From assembly GCA_905221605.1 (NCBI GenBank), contig CAJNDS010000501.1:1-64000 (forward strand): a stretch of DNA of 64,000 nucleotides. Direction: 5' to 3'. Source of the DNA: Symbiodinium natans. Its lineage: Eukaryota; Sar; Dinophyceae; Suessiales; Symbiodiniaceae. The notes under the pieces are model-generated. The model saw only the letters and a program-made list of their open reading frames with translations. It was not told the DNA's origin and searched no databases. This document shows positions 42,442-51,269 of this stretch, one piece after another. Made by a program: the position numbers and the translations under genes. Position 1 is the first letter of the stretch; every line of letters begins with the position of its first letter.

Positions 42442-42735
42442 ATGGTGCTGGAAACTTCAGCCCCCTTCACCAAGCAATGCGAAGCCAGCTCAGCACTCAA
42501 GAAGTCGCCGCCTCCTCAGGCAGCGCTGGCAATTCTGGGCCTGCGGGATGACAAAGCAGCTCAGGCTCGGCTGCCCTTGCTCAGAAATCAGTGGTGCATA
42601 AAGCAGTACAAAGCGGCTGCGTGGCACCTTCCTGGCCCATCGCCCGGTGGTATGCGCGGAGGCCAACAGCGGCACCAACAACATCGACTACCTCCATATC
42701 ACTCATATCGCTCATGCGTGCTCTTGGTCAGCTAG
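42442..42735 (+). CDS. Hypothetical protein
   Basis: ATG at 42442, 97 codons (PPPQAALAILGLRDDKAAQA), Gln/His-rich end. Its 3' end overlaps the stop of the minus gene at 42732 by four bases. Could be real and convergent, or a chance frame. Confidence 0.3.
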   Translation: MVLETSAPFTKQCEASSALKKSPPPQAALAILGLRDDKAAQARLPLLRNQWCIKQYKAAAWHLPGPSPGGMRGGQQRHQQHRLPPYHSYRSCVLLVS

Positions 42736-43030
42736 ATGAGCGAAGTTGAAGGGTCCGAAGAGCTCGAGAAATCGTAGTAGCCCGATGCCTCGCAAAGCCG
42801 TACGCACTTCTCGTCTCGCAACTCGTCGGATCCCTCCTCGCGCGAACAGACGACTTGATGCAGCGTGCTCGCGGCAACACTGCATCTCTTCATACGAAGA
42901 CTTCCCAAAATGGGGGACTTAGCACAGGAACCCCTTGAAACCCCAGTAACCCCCAATAAACCCCGATCTCCTGCAGGTTCTTTGGGTCGGGCACCTCCCC
43001 GGCTGCGACCAGCACCTGTGCACTTGGGTA
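42732..43030 (-). CDS. Hypothetical gene, last two exons
   Basis: Acceptor CTGAAGCAG (43031), then exon 43030-42962: YPSAQVLVAAGEVPDPKNLQ-EIG. Donor GTTTAT at 42961; intron 74 nt to TATGAAG at 42888; exon 42887-42732: RCSVAASTLHQVVCSREEGS, then DELRDEKCVRLCEASGYYDF, TAG. Both junctions are phase 0. Upstream on this strand is a 500-bp microsatellite that would lie in the preceding intron. Family unknown. Confidence 0.45.
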
Positions 43031-43067
43031 CTGCTTCAGAAAGATAACAGTCAGTACGCATAACGCA

Positions 43068-43220
43068 CATGTATATGTATATATATATACACACACACAT
43101 AAACCATGCATAAACATGTATGCATGTATGTATGTATGTATGTATGTATGAATGTATGTATGTATGTATACGTGTATACATGTACGTGCACGTGTAAGTG
43201 TAAGTGTAAGTGTAAGTGTA

Positions 43221-43251
<31 letters not shown>

Positions 43252-43262
43252 GTATACGTCTG

Positions 43263-43294
<32 letters not shown>

Positions 43295-43560
43295 AATATG
43301 TGTATGTGTTCGTGTGTCTGTGTGTCTGTGTGTATGTGTGTATGTGTGTATGTGTGTACGTGTGTACGTGTGTACGTGTGTACGTGTGTACGTGTGTACG
43401 TGTGTACGTGTGTACATGTGTACATGTGTACGTGTGTATGTGTATGCGTATGTGTATGTGTATGTGAATGAGTATGCGCATGTGCATGTGTATGTGTATG
43501 TATGTATGTATGTATGTATGTATGTATGTATGTATGTATGTATGTATGTATGTATGTGCA
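43068..43560. repeat. Long TG/TATG/TACG compound microsatellite
   Basis: Nearly 500 bases of alternating purine-pyrimidine: (TATG)n, (TGTAAG)n, (TGTATG)n, (GTGTAC)n, (TATG)n. Tyr-His-Thr or Val-Cys repeat frames across it are not genes. Confidence 0.95.
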
Positions 43561-43610
43561 TACCTATATGACTTCGCGTCTTCATGGAGGTTCATGGTTG
43601 CGTACTTACG

Positions 43611-43853
43611 TCATGCGAACACCCCTGTGCCATGTTTTGATCGCCACGCCATGATCCACGTCAAGGCAGACCCAGCAAGAGAAAGCAGAATATCTGGGCC
43701 TCCCAAAGGTAATCGGCAGCTTGGAAGTACCAACCTCAGCAACCCAGCAAGACGTGAAAGAGCGAACTCAATGAGAGAGTACGCCGCATGCGCTTCTCGG
43801 CTTTCTTTTTCTGCAAAATCTGATTCATGCGCGATCCTTTCTAATTCATTCAT
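43611..43853 (-). CDS. Hypothetical small protein
   Basis: Complete ATG-to-TGA frame of 80 codons. Charged helix-like start (MNELERIAHESDFAEKESRE), then ALSRLAGLLRLVLPSC and a hydrophobic ILLSLAGSALTWIMAW. Immediately precedes the microsatellite on the same strand. No family recognised. Confidence 0.45.
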   Translation of the reverse strand: MNELERIAHESDFAEKESREAHAAYSLIEFALSRLAGLLRLVLPSCRLPLGGPDILLSLAGSALTWIMAWRSKHGTGVFA

Positions 43854-44008
43854 GCCTTGGCCTTAAGTCTGAATTCAAATAACAGGCTCAGAAAAATTTG
43901 GATAAAAACAGTCATCGAACGTATTGAAGGGCCCATTAACTCCCATCGCAAACATGGAGTTTGTCCCTGTTACCGCAGTAAACGTTTGTACCCTACTGCC
44001 CTGACACG

Positions 44009-44260
44009 GTGAAATGTGTTATCGAACCCTCAGACATACGACAGAAGACTGCCGCTAGCAACAAACTCAACATACTGTGCTTCTTGCAGACGTCAGGACA
44101 GATGCCCAAAACCCAAATGGACCCAGCAGGCCCAGAAATCGAGGAACAAGCACGAACCCAAACACAGGCGCATGACTCTCTAAACTTCCCAAGAGGTCTG
44201 AAGAGATGTAGCTTTAGATCACAAGGCCCCCACCATACTCTTTGCACACACATGCGCTGA
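44009..44260 (+). CDS. Hypothetical protein
   Basis: GTG-start frame of 83 codons, polar (MDPAGPEIEEQARTQTQAHD). The minus strand is also open (43993-44253), Cys/Trp-rich. Strand uncertain. Confidence 0.25.
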   Translation: MKCVIEPSDIRQKTAASNKLNILCFLQTSGQMPKTQMDPAGPEIEEQARTQTQAHDSLNFPRGLKRCSFRSQGPHHTLCTHMR

Positions 44261-44314
44261 GTTGCCAGCTTGCATTCAGCAGGTGCTGCCTTGTGGGCTC
44301 GCGGCAGGCTTTCC

Positions 44315-44449
44315 AGGGTTTAGGGTTTAGGGTTTAGGGTTTAGGGCTTAGGGCTTAGGGCTCAGGGTTCTCAGGGCTTGGGGTTTGGGGCTTCGAGCTT
44401 AAGGTTTAGGGTTTAGGGTTTAGGGTTGAGGGTTGAGGGATACAGGGCT
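44315..44449 (+). repeat. Interstitial telomere-like (TTTAGGG)n tract
   Basis: Two blocks of perfect TTTAGGG units (four and about three) separated by CTTAGGG, CTCAGGG and TTGGGG variants. G-rich strand on plus. The longest telomere-like tract here. Confidence 0.9.
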
Positions 44450-45037
44450 TGAGAACTCAATCCGAAAGTCTGAAGCCACTTCTTACTGCCCAAGGCGCTG
44501 GTTTGCGAGGGCATGCACCAGGACGCCCAGGCCATCGCACTCCTCCCAACGCTGCGGGAGGCTTGTGCAATGTGGGGGTATTCTAAAATACGGGGGCCCT
44601 AAATTAGACCCGCAAGTAGCAGGATTCCCTTCTAATAAGGACGTTAACGAGGTACCCTGATTTCGGAAACCACCGCCTCTTATCCTCAGGACTTGTGGAA
44701 GCCCTGGCCCGGATCACCTTTTCGCTCTGCAACTCTTTTGGGGCTTCCGTGAACAAGTGAGCTTCTTTGGTCAACAGCTGTCAACCGCCTTATCTCAAGG
44801 TTCCCAGTGCCAATCGCTCCGTTTGGACCTGAGGGTTTCCGGACCACCCCTCCATCATGCTTTCTCCTCTTGACAAGTGCAGAACAACCATTTCAGAGAT
44901 TGGGTTGGTGCAAGAAACAAAAGGAAACTGGAGAAACAAACCAGCCAACGCACAGCTGTAAAAGAGATGACCAGACAAAGAAGGTCCTTGATGTCAGAGG
45001 AATTAGAGGCAACATGAGGCAACCTAGCTGCCCTCAT

Positions 45038-45427
45038 CTACTCCTCCGGCTCGGAGAATTCGTGCTGGGCTGCGCCGATTGCTGAGAAGGGGTCCTGGCC
45101 AGCTTCTGTTTCTGGAGTTTGGACTGTAAAAAATTTCAAAGCTTGGGACTTGATTGGACAGGGGCACCTTCGGAGTTCATGCAGACTTGCCCCAATGGCG
45201 CAGACTCCCCCACCTTGAACTTCCTCTGCCGGCCTTCGGCATGCAGTTTCTGACAGCCTCCGCAGGAAGAGTGCGTGCTTCAGCATGCTAGCAGCTGAGA
45301 AGCGGGGTAGCCGGGAGTGACTGAACATCGCCACGTGTTTCGCTCCAAGTCGACACCGAATGGGGTTTATGAGTTCACCCGTCTTGAAGACGAAGCTGAA
45401 GCATCTGAAGCTATGGCGCCTGGGCAC
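45038..45427 (-). CDS. Hypothetical protein
   Basis: A 129-codon frame, GTG at 45427: FVFKTGELINPIRCRLGAKH, then SMLKHALFLRRLSETACRRP, ending AAQHEFSEPEE. A minus frame downstream (44790-44978) and a plus frame (45360-45670) flank it. No family recognised. Confidence 0.4.
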   Translation of the reverse strand: MPRRHSFRCFSFVFKTGELINPIRCRLGAKHVAMFSHSRLPRFSAASMLKHALFLRRLSETACRRPAEEVQGGGVCAIGASLHELRRCPCPIKSQALKFFTVQTPETEAGQDPFSAIGAAQHEFSEPEE

Positions 45428-45670
45428 GACGCTGTTGCTGCCAGGGCCTGAAGCGAAAGCCTACTCGTTCGTGGTGTCTTTTCTCGATCTTCCTGCTAAC
45501 AAGCACATGCCCTCGCCGAACCACTTCGACCGCTTAGTGTGTCATGTGGCAAGTTGTGGCCAAATGCCTCCCGCACCAGCTGAACCCTGCGCCGGCGGGG
45601 CAGGAAGTCACCCCGTCCGCAGAGTTTCACGAAGAGCTTCCTTGGACAGCAAAGCACCAACCAGAGAGAG

Positions 45671-45779
45671 AGAATATATGTATATATATATACATATATA
45701 TATATATATGTATATATATATAAGTGTGTGTATATATTTATATATTTATTTATTTTTTACATATATATATATATATATG
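45671..45779. repeat. (TA)n-rich microsatellite
   Basis: TA repeats with TATG and TTTA interruptions. Confidence 0.95.
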
Positions 45780-45815
45780 CTCCAGCTCTGGTAGCTGTGG
45801 AAGGGATGCCAGTTG

Positions 45816-46178
45816 CTAAGTGTACGGTTCGAACATGCTGGAAGCGGGTTGTAGGACGCGGCGCATCGGCTGTACGAAAAACATCTGCACATGCGCAGGC
45901 CGGGAACCATCAAGAACCCTCTCCAAACTCTCGCTCTTGCACAAAAGCATCTTGTTCGCAAAGCGCATTGCTTCGGTCTTCTTGCAGGGTGGCGCCCCAT
46001 TGGCGTCCTGCGCAGCATGGGTTAACATGTCAGAGAGGGGGTGCCTCGCAGGGTCCCGGGTTTGAATTAAAACAGACATGACAGGCTCAGCGTATCCTCC
46101 TTCAGTGTTGAACGCTTGAAGCCTAAACAAAAACAACGCCTGAATCGCCAAACGTGCTGCAAAGGGTTGTTTTGCCAA
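45816..46178 (-). CDS. Hypothetical protein exon
   Basis: A 120-codon frame with no ATG at the open end, likely entered by splicing. Well-mixed composition: QTRDPARHPLSDMLTHAAQD, MRFANKMLLCKSESLERVLD, to a stop at 45816. No family recognised. Confidence 0.45.
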   Translation of the reverse strand: MAKQPFAARLAIQALFLFRLQAFNTEGGYAEPVMSVLIQTRDPARHPLSDMLTHAAQDANGAPPCKKTEAMRFANKMLLCKSESLERVLDGSRPAHVQMFFVQPMRRVLQPASSMFEPYT

Positions 46179-46212
46179 ATCTCCCTATCTTGGTCCTCAG
46201 CTTTCCGCTTCA

Positions 46213-46671
46213 TCAGCGATGATGCCCGGAGGGAACGGTCAGAAGCTCTCTGAACCGAAGCTTCGGAATTCGAGTGAACAGCCTTGCAGTCCTTTCTTCG
46301 CCGACGAAGTCGAGGCTTTGATATAAGTTTGCTGAATATGTGTGTTGGTCAAAGCTTGAGTAAAAACTGTCCAAACCGAAGAAGCCTAAGGGATCTGCTG
46401 CACCCGCGCCTTGCAGGATGACAAATCGGGACACCTGGGCACCCACAAAAGCAAATGCACAAAGAGCCCCGGCTGCCAAGGGGTGGCACAACTTCTCCAT
46501 AGGCCTGGGATCTAGGACTGTTGGGCGGGGCAAGGACCCCTCGAAAGTGGCTTCTGGGGCCCCCAGCGCTTCGTTGCTGCAGCCCTCTCCACCCGGCGAC
46601 TGGAGGCCGCAGTCCAATGGAACCTTCGCCGTTGCTGCAAATGCTTCTAACAGAGCTTGGACTACGGTCAT
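46213..46671 (-). CDS. Hypothetical membrane-associated protein
   Basis: Complete ATG-to-TGA frame, 152 codons. A hydrophobic segment near residue 70 (HPLAAGALCAFAFVGAQVSR) is followed by FFGLDSFYSSFDQHTYSANL. The plus strand carries a 133-codon ATG frame over 46418-46819, so the strand is not certain. Same strand as the exons at 45.8 and 47.4 kb. Confidence 0.4.
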   Translation of the reverse strand: MTVVQALLEAFAATAKVPLDCGLQSPGGEGCSNEALGAPEATFEGSLPRPTVLDPRPMEKLCHPLAAGALCAFAFVGAQVSRFVILQGAGAADPLGFFGLDSFYSSFDQHTYSANLYQSLDFVGEERTARLFTRIPKLRFRELLTVPSGHHR

Positions 46672-46875
46672 TGCTACTTATTACTTACTGAGCCACTTGG
46701 ACACCTCGGCAGTCTCTGCAATGCTTTTCTGGTCCAAGTCGCAGCGGATCGGGCGATCTGCTTTGTCCAGCCGCAGTAGTGCACCGTTCTGGCATGCAAC
46801 ACCAAGAAGATCGTGCTAACGCAGAACACGGCCCTTTACTGAAGATGGCTTACATTGACTTGCCTATACATGTAC

Positions 46876-47208
46876 TCAGTACTCAGTGCAGAGGACGCAA
46901 ATCCGCGAAAGACTGGCACCCCTGCATTGCGTTGCTTGCTTGATCCGGTTGCTGCAAGGAGAGTCTAAAGAGTTGCCTCGAGCACGAGCATCCCCAAGCA
47001 TCAAGAAAGCAACCCAATAATGATAAAGATACCCATAGCAATATAAGATGTAGTACCTGAAAATCGTATGGCCCATCGGAGCCCATCGGCCCCTCGACCT
47101 CTGCGTCGCAGCACAGGCACCGTGCCGGGCATTGACGTAGGACTGCCAACTATGCGCGTCAGGTGCCACGGGCACGAAATCCTCAGCTGCCGTGCTGCAA
47201 TGATACAC
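46876..47208 (-). CDS. Candidate exon with SWxxYVN motif
   Basis: The frame contains FVPVAPDAHSWQSYVNARHG followed by ACAATQ. A similar stretch occurs at 33.75 kb. The downstream hydrophobic part (YLYHYWVAFLMLG) may be intronic. Family not recognised; the neighbouring PAN-like exon suggests a secreted protein. Confidence 0.3.
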   Translation of the reverse strand: MYHCSTAAEDFVPVAPDAHSWQSYVNARHGACAATQRSRGRWAPMGHTIFRYYILYCYGYLYHYWVAFLMLGDARARGNSLDSPCSNRIKQATQCRGASLSRICVLCTEY

Positions 47209-47409
47209 ACAGCTGGTGCATGAACAGCTTTGGCTGGCCGGCTGGACAGGTGCAGCATGGTGCAGCCCTGTGCAGCCCTAATAACTCAACGAAAGAAGGT
47301 AGCATGAAGTCAAGTGGCCCTGCCGGAGTGGGCCCAGCCTTGGTCTGGTCGAGTCTAGCAACGCATCTTCGTTTCGGGCCGATCTCCCCTTCTTAGAAGA
47401 AGATGGAAA

Positions 47410-47620
47410 TCAAAACGGCGCAGAAAAAGGCGGCTCTTGAGCCATGAGGCTGCTCTTCATGTAGCAGCGGACTCCGGAGTCGGACAGGGCCTCTTCGCAA
47501 AGCAACAGCTTTGTGGGCAGAGACCGTTGCAAAATCCCTTTTGAAGAAATGCACGCTGCCTGGTATGAGAAGCCCGCGCAGCCTCCGCAGCGGTCGCATG
47601 CCGCCTGCAAAGTGGGCACC
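47410..47620 (-). CDS. PAN/apple-like domain exon
   Basis: After a TTTCACAG acceptor (47621) the frame reads VPTLQAACDRCGGCAGFSYQ, and about 30 residues later GVRCYMKSSL, to TGA. This fits the PAN/apple pattern: L-x-A-C-x2-C-x2-C-x-G-F-x-Y then C-Y-x-K-S. PAN modules bind protein or carbohydrate outside the cell. The spacer between the halves is longer than usual and may hold a small in-frame intron. Confidence 0.5.
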
Positions 47621-47796
47621 CTGTGAAAGTTGGGTGGAGTGCCAAGCTGCCGTGCCGGAAGACCTCCGTTTGTGCTTTTTGCAGGTTCGACAGAGCTGGA
47701 TGCATTAAAGCCCTGCATTACGCCACCTACAGCTTTGTGAACGAGTTCCCAGGGCCTGGCACGCGAGGATATCGGGGCATGAACCTCGTGCACATC

Positions 47797-48501
47797 TCAT
47801 GGTTGCTTATCAGAACATGCTGAACTGTGTATGCCTGGATGAGAAACATGAGACACAGATTTGTCTACTCTAGCTCGAGGGTGTTGGTTCAATGGCCCTG
47901 AGAGGCACAACACATCCGGCTCAGAGATCCCACTCCCAAAGGCCGGCTTCCACGGGAAAAGGAGGCCGTTGGATCCATTCGATTTCGCTAGGTCTGCTCT
48001 GCCAATGATGGAGTATACTAGCAATGTGAAAAGCCGGACGATCATCTGGAAGACGTCCCAAAGTTCCTCGCAAAGAACTGAAAAGCTGCCAGATCCAAGT
48101 GGCTGTGACCACATCCATCTCCGTCCGGCGTATCGAGACCTGGTGTCCGAAAATAGGGGTACGCTTTTTGGGGTGTTCCTTTCATGAGGATGATGGTATA
48201 GGCAGGACCGTGGGGGTTGTTGGGGATGGATTCCGGGGGGGGGGCAAGCGTTTCGGGTTCCATGCCTCATCGGGCGGTGATCATCAAGGCAGAAAGAGCT
48301 CATCAAAGACAGGGTATGACAGACCCTACCTGGACTCACACCAAGCTGCCGCAGTTCAGAGGAGTTCCCGTCGCAGGCTTGGGCGTCCAGCCACAGTAGC
48401 GCAGGCCTTGGGAACCGCTGACTCGCCCCAAGCGCATCCAAAACCCCATCCTTTGAGGAATCGGAAGGACTAACGAGGAGCTGCAAAGCCTGCACAACCA
48501 A
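47797..48501 (-). CDS. Hypothetical protein with membrane segment
   Basis: A 234-codon frame, the longest non-repeat minus frame in the 40-60 kb part. Pro/Ser/Arg-rich first half, then SVLCEELWDVFQMIVRLFTL and LVYSIIG as a likely membrane helix. Ends just upstream of the PAN-like frame on the same strand. Introns probably interrupt it. Confidence 0.4.
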   Translation of the reverse strand: MVVQALQLLVSPSDSSKDGVLDALGASQRFPRPALLWLDAQACDGNSSELRQLGVSPGRVCHTLSLMSSFCLDDHRPMRHGTRNACPPPGIHPQQPPRSCLYHHPHERNTPKSVPLFSDTRSRYAGRRWMWSQPLGSGSFSVLCEELWDVFQMIVRLFTLLVYSIIGRADLAKSNGSNGLLFPWKPAFGSGISEPDVLCLSGPLNQHPRARVDKSVSHVSHPGIHSSACSDKQP

Positions 48502-48646
48502 ACACCGCAGCGCATGAAGCCTAACCCCACAAACCCTGCATGAGTGTTGCTACAGCTCGAATGACCCAGAGCTACCCACACCGAAGTCTGCACGGGACAG
48601 ACCCAAACAGAGAGGACGTGGCTGATACGAGAGCTTACCTTCAAGC

Positions 48647-49030
48647 TCAACCCCGCTTCTTTTGAGGTGGCATGATTCTGACATCCCGCTCCTGGCTCGT
48701 GCGAGCCCGTGCCATTCTGAAAATGGATGTTGAATTGCAAGTAGGGAGACGGAACTGCGCTGTGTCAAGTTGCTGAGAGACCCGTGTTTTCACTTGACAA
48801 GTTGAGCTCATGGGAGGCCGAAGACCACTTATGTGGTCGAGAGGATGGAGATGTGGTTGTTCGTCAGGCCCACCCTTCCCCTTGTTCGGATTCATGTTGC
48901 GAAGCATGTGGCTGCTGACCCAGCATCTGCCTTTACAAAAGCTTAGTAGAAATAGAAGATTTTTAACACGATGGCATAATCCACACGGCCGGGAAGCCTG
49001 CAGGGGTTTGAAAGAAGCCTTTTTGAGCAC
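48647..49030 (-). CDS. Hypothetical protein
   Basis: A 127-codon frame (GTG at 49030): PCGLCHRVKNLLFLLSFCKG with one C-x2-C, then QVKTRVSQQLDTAQFRLPTC and a basic end (MPPQKKRG). No family recognised. Confidence 0.4.
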   Translation of the reverse strand: MLKKASFKPLQASRPCGLCHRVKNLLFLLSFCKGRCWVSSHMLRNMNPNKGKGGPDEQPHLHPLDHISGLRPPMSSTCQVKTRVSQQLDTAQFRLPTCNSTSIFRMARARTSQERDVRIMPPQKKRG

Positions 49031-49048
49031 CGAGGGCTGCGCCTTTCT

Positions 49049-49288
49049 TCATGCACTTTGCATCTGCCGGCGCACCGGACCCTGCCCAGGCAAGCACTTC
49101 CGACATGGCGAGGAGCGCTTGTGCACCCGCGATCTTAAACCCGACTGGAAAAGACTGTACCGATAATCGTGGAATACTACAGTAGATTCAATACTGCAAT
49201 CATAACAATTGTGCAATAAGACCCCCCCCAAACCCCAACCCCAGAAACCGCTAAGGCGGCCCCCGAGGCCTTTGGCGATGTCGACCAC
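49049..49288 (-). CDS. Hypothetical protein with C-x2-C pairs
   Basis: A 79-codon frame: GGVLLHNCYDCSIESTVVFH, then KRSSPCRKCLPGQ. Two C-x2-C pairs about 40 residues apart could bind zinc. Nineteen bases upstream of the previous ORF on the same strand. Confidence 0.4.
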   Translation of the reverse strand: MVDIAKGLGGRLSGFWGWGLGGVLLHNCYDCSIESTVVFHDYRYSLFQSGLRSRVHKRSSPCRKCLPGQGPVRRQMQSA

Positions 49289-49343
49289 AGAGTCGGAACC
49301 AGCTTCCAGGCCTTCTTCTCACGGTTTCGGCAATGGATTCTTT

Positions 49344-49604
49344 TTACTTCTCAGGGTTTCGGCAATGGAGATCTTCGCTTCTTCGGGTTTGGGCACACTT
49401 CTTGGGGTGGGGGGCTCCCCTCATTTTGCTTGCTTTTAAGAGCTTTTGTGCCTGTTCCCTTCGCCACTTCTTAGGGTGAGATTGAAGCCAAAGCTGGTAG
49501 GGTTCCTGGTGTGCCACGCACTGAGGGGGGTCTCCCTTCAGGGTTTCTGGGGCTTTGACTGCTTGCAGAAACTTCAGTTTTTGCGGGGCTTGCCGCTGGA
49601 ACAC
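49344..49604 (-). CDS. Hypothetical basic protein
   Basis: An 86-codon frame rich in Lys, Arg and Gln (LQSHPKKWRREQAQKLLKAS). The opposite strand (49446-49835) is hydrophobic and less protein-like. No family recognised. Confidence 0.4.
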   Translation of the reverse strand: MFQRQAPQKLKFLQAVKAPETLKGDPPQCVAHQEPYQLWLQSHPKKWRREQAQKLLKASKMRGAPHPKKCAQTRRSEDLHCRNPEK

Positions 49605-49996
49605 TCTGCTACTTTAGGGTACGTTCAGGCTCTTCAGGTTAACTCACGGCGTACCTCAAAAGGCCAGCTGCAACAGAAATCAGCAAACGTAACTTTTCTC
49701 TTAACTTGTACAATGCTAGCTGCTAGCAGACGTGGAACAGAAGGAGATGTTGGTGTCCTAGCTCCTGCGGTGCGTCTGACCGCGATCCCAGCTTCCACTC
49801 TCGTGTTTCAGGGCCACTCGAAGCTTCAAGCATGAGGGCTTCCTTTCTTTTTCCTATAGCTAAACATTCTCAGGCCCAGCAACTCCAACCGTCCGGGATG
49901 TCCAAGGCGGATGTGAGGTACAGGGTACCTTGGCTTGGCAGCGCCAAGGAGAAGCGAGCTTCGTGCCGGCTTCTAAAGGCACGTAAAGGCACGTTG

Positions 49997-50308
49997 CTAA
50001 GGGAGCATCCAGGAGTATACTTGCTTTCTTTGCCTTCGATTCCAGTGTGGGCAAATTACGGTCCAAAGTTTCGATCTTTGCCGGCAGCAGCTTTCTGCGA
50101 TTAAAGGCTGCAGGAAATCAATAGGTGAGGAGGCTGAAACGAGGCTGAGACAAGCTGCAAGTCTCCTCGTGGCTGAGGTACCCCAAGCACTCAGACATCT
50201 CCTCCAAAGACGACTTTTTAGCATGCTCCGGGGGGGGCCATCGGAGACCTGACCTCTCCTTCGTGAAGCGTCACGAATGTCTGCCCCCCCTTCAAGAACC
50301 ACAAACAT
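49997..50308 (-). CDS. Hypothetical protein
   Basis: Complete ATG-to-TAG frame, 103 codons. Contains ICPHWNRRQRKQVYSWMLP at the end and SASSPIDFLQPLIAESCCRQ before it. Fourteen bases downstream of the two-exon model at 50322-50679. Confidence 0.4.
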   Translation of the reverse strand: MFVVLEGGADIRDASRRRGQVSDGPPRSMLKSRLWRRCLSAWGTSATRRLAACLSLVSASSPIDFLQPLIAESCCRQRSKLWTVICPHWNRRQRKQVYSWMLP

Positions 50309-50321
50309 AGGCTCTCCCTGT

Positions 50322-50679
50322 TTAGTAAGGGGAGGCTCTTATCCCGTGGCCCACGAACAGCCTCCACGTCTTCTTATGCTTGAAAGGCGTCCTCGCCTCG
50401 CAGTGCGCCTCGCAGCCTGCTCTTGGACCCAAGGGCCGCGACACAGTGGTGGCCTCTTGCTCCTGGGCATCCTGCCACGGCCCCAAAAGCAGCAGGAGGC
50501 AAAACTTTCGACACCCCTGGAGTCCATGTCTGGGGACGAGTCTAGGGTTGAGTTCAGGGGTCTCTCTGGCAGGGCTTAAGGAGTCTGGGTACGTACCGTT
50601 TGACATTCAAAAGAGCATCTGGCACATCAGGAGCACCGCAGGCCTGACAGGTCCCAGCGCCGACACTGTAGAAGGCCAC
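50322..50679 (-). CDS. Hypothetical gene, last two exons, C-x2-C motif
   Basis: Acceptor CCTTGTCCAG (50680); exon 50679-50597 reads VAFYSVGAGTCQACGAPDVP and DALLNVKR. Donor GTACGT at 50596; acceptor GTCCCCAG at 50530; intron 67 nt. Exon 50529-50322 resumes in phase 2: HGLQGCRKFCLLLLLGPWQD, ending RLFVGHGIRASPY and TAA. An in-frame upstream HCGQSRC, if exonic, would add Cys for a metal site. Family unknown. Confidence 0.5.
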
Positions 50680-50891
50680 CTGGACAAGGCACCTACTCTG
50701 CCCGCAGTGCAGAATCATTTTGCCCTGGTAGTTAACATGGCAAAAATAGGAGACTTCATACAACACTCCTAGGAGACCCCTACAACACTCGGCGACACGA
50801 GCAACCTGCTTGAAGACATCACCATGCGAGCATTATCGGCTCCTTGTCGCGTTGCGGGCTGCAGCTGATGGCAAGCTCGAAATCCCAGGCC

Positions 50892-51269
50892 TCAGGGAAA
50901 GACTCCGGAGCCTTTCAGCTTGACAGCTTTCCAATCTTGCCAGCTAAACCCGCAACCAAGCTTCCCGACTGAAACGAAGAACCTTTCCAACCCTGGGGCA
51001 AGCCTTGGTGGTGGTAACTGTGGTCGGGCCAGCTGTCGTAGTCGCAGACTCCGGCTTTCGGGTGAAGGCTCGCGTGATCTCGTGGGAGTAGGGTGTCCCC
51101 AGCCTCCAGGAAAGCAGAACATCCAGCCCCGAACACAGCACTTCTGAACACGGATGTCCGCCAAAAATCTCTCAAAGCTTCCCTGAGTCGCAGGCTCCGT
51201 GTAGACCATGCAATTGGCAGCATTGGAGCAGTCACCACCATCGGTGTTGAAGGCGATGCACGCCTTCAA
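50892..51269 (-). CDS. Cys-rich exon plus Thr-rich linker of a putative secreted protein
   Basis: The frame reads LKACIAFNTDGGDCSNAANC, then FERFLADIRVQKCC. Cys spacing resembles small extracellular disulfide modules (PAN-like). In another minus frame 51060-50990 reads KPESATTTAGPTTVTTTKAC, a Thr/Pro mucin-like linker. The two are probably separate exons; the junction is not fixed. Confidence 0.45.
   Translation of the reverse strand: MKACIAFNTDGGDCSNAANCMVYTEPATQGSFERFLADIRVQKCCVRGWMFCFPGGWGHPTPTRSREPSPESRSLRLRQLARPQLPPPRLAPGLERFFVSVGKLGCGFSWQDWKAVKLKGSGVFP

Noticed and set aside
42732-43595. A 287-codon minus frame through the TG/TATG array
   Set aside because: Most of it is Tyr-His-Thr repeat from the microsatellite. 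Only the last part (from 42887) reads as protein and it is better explained by splicing.
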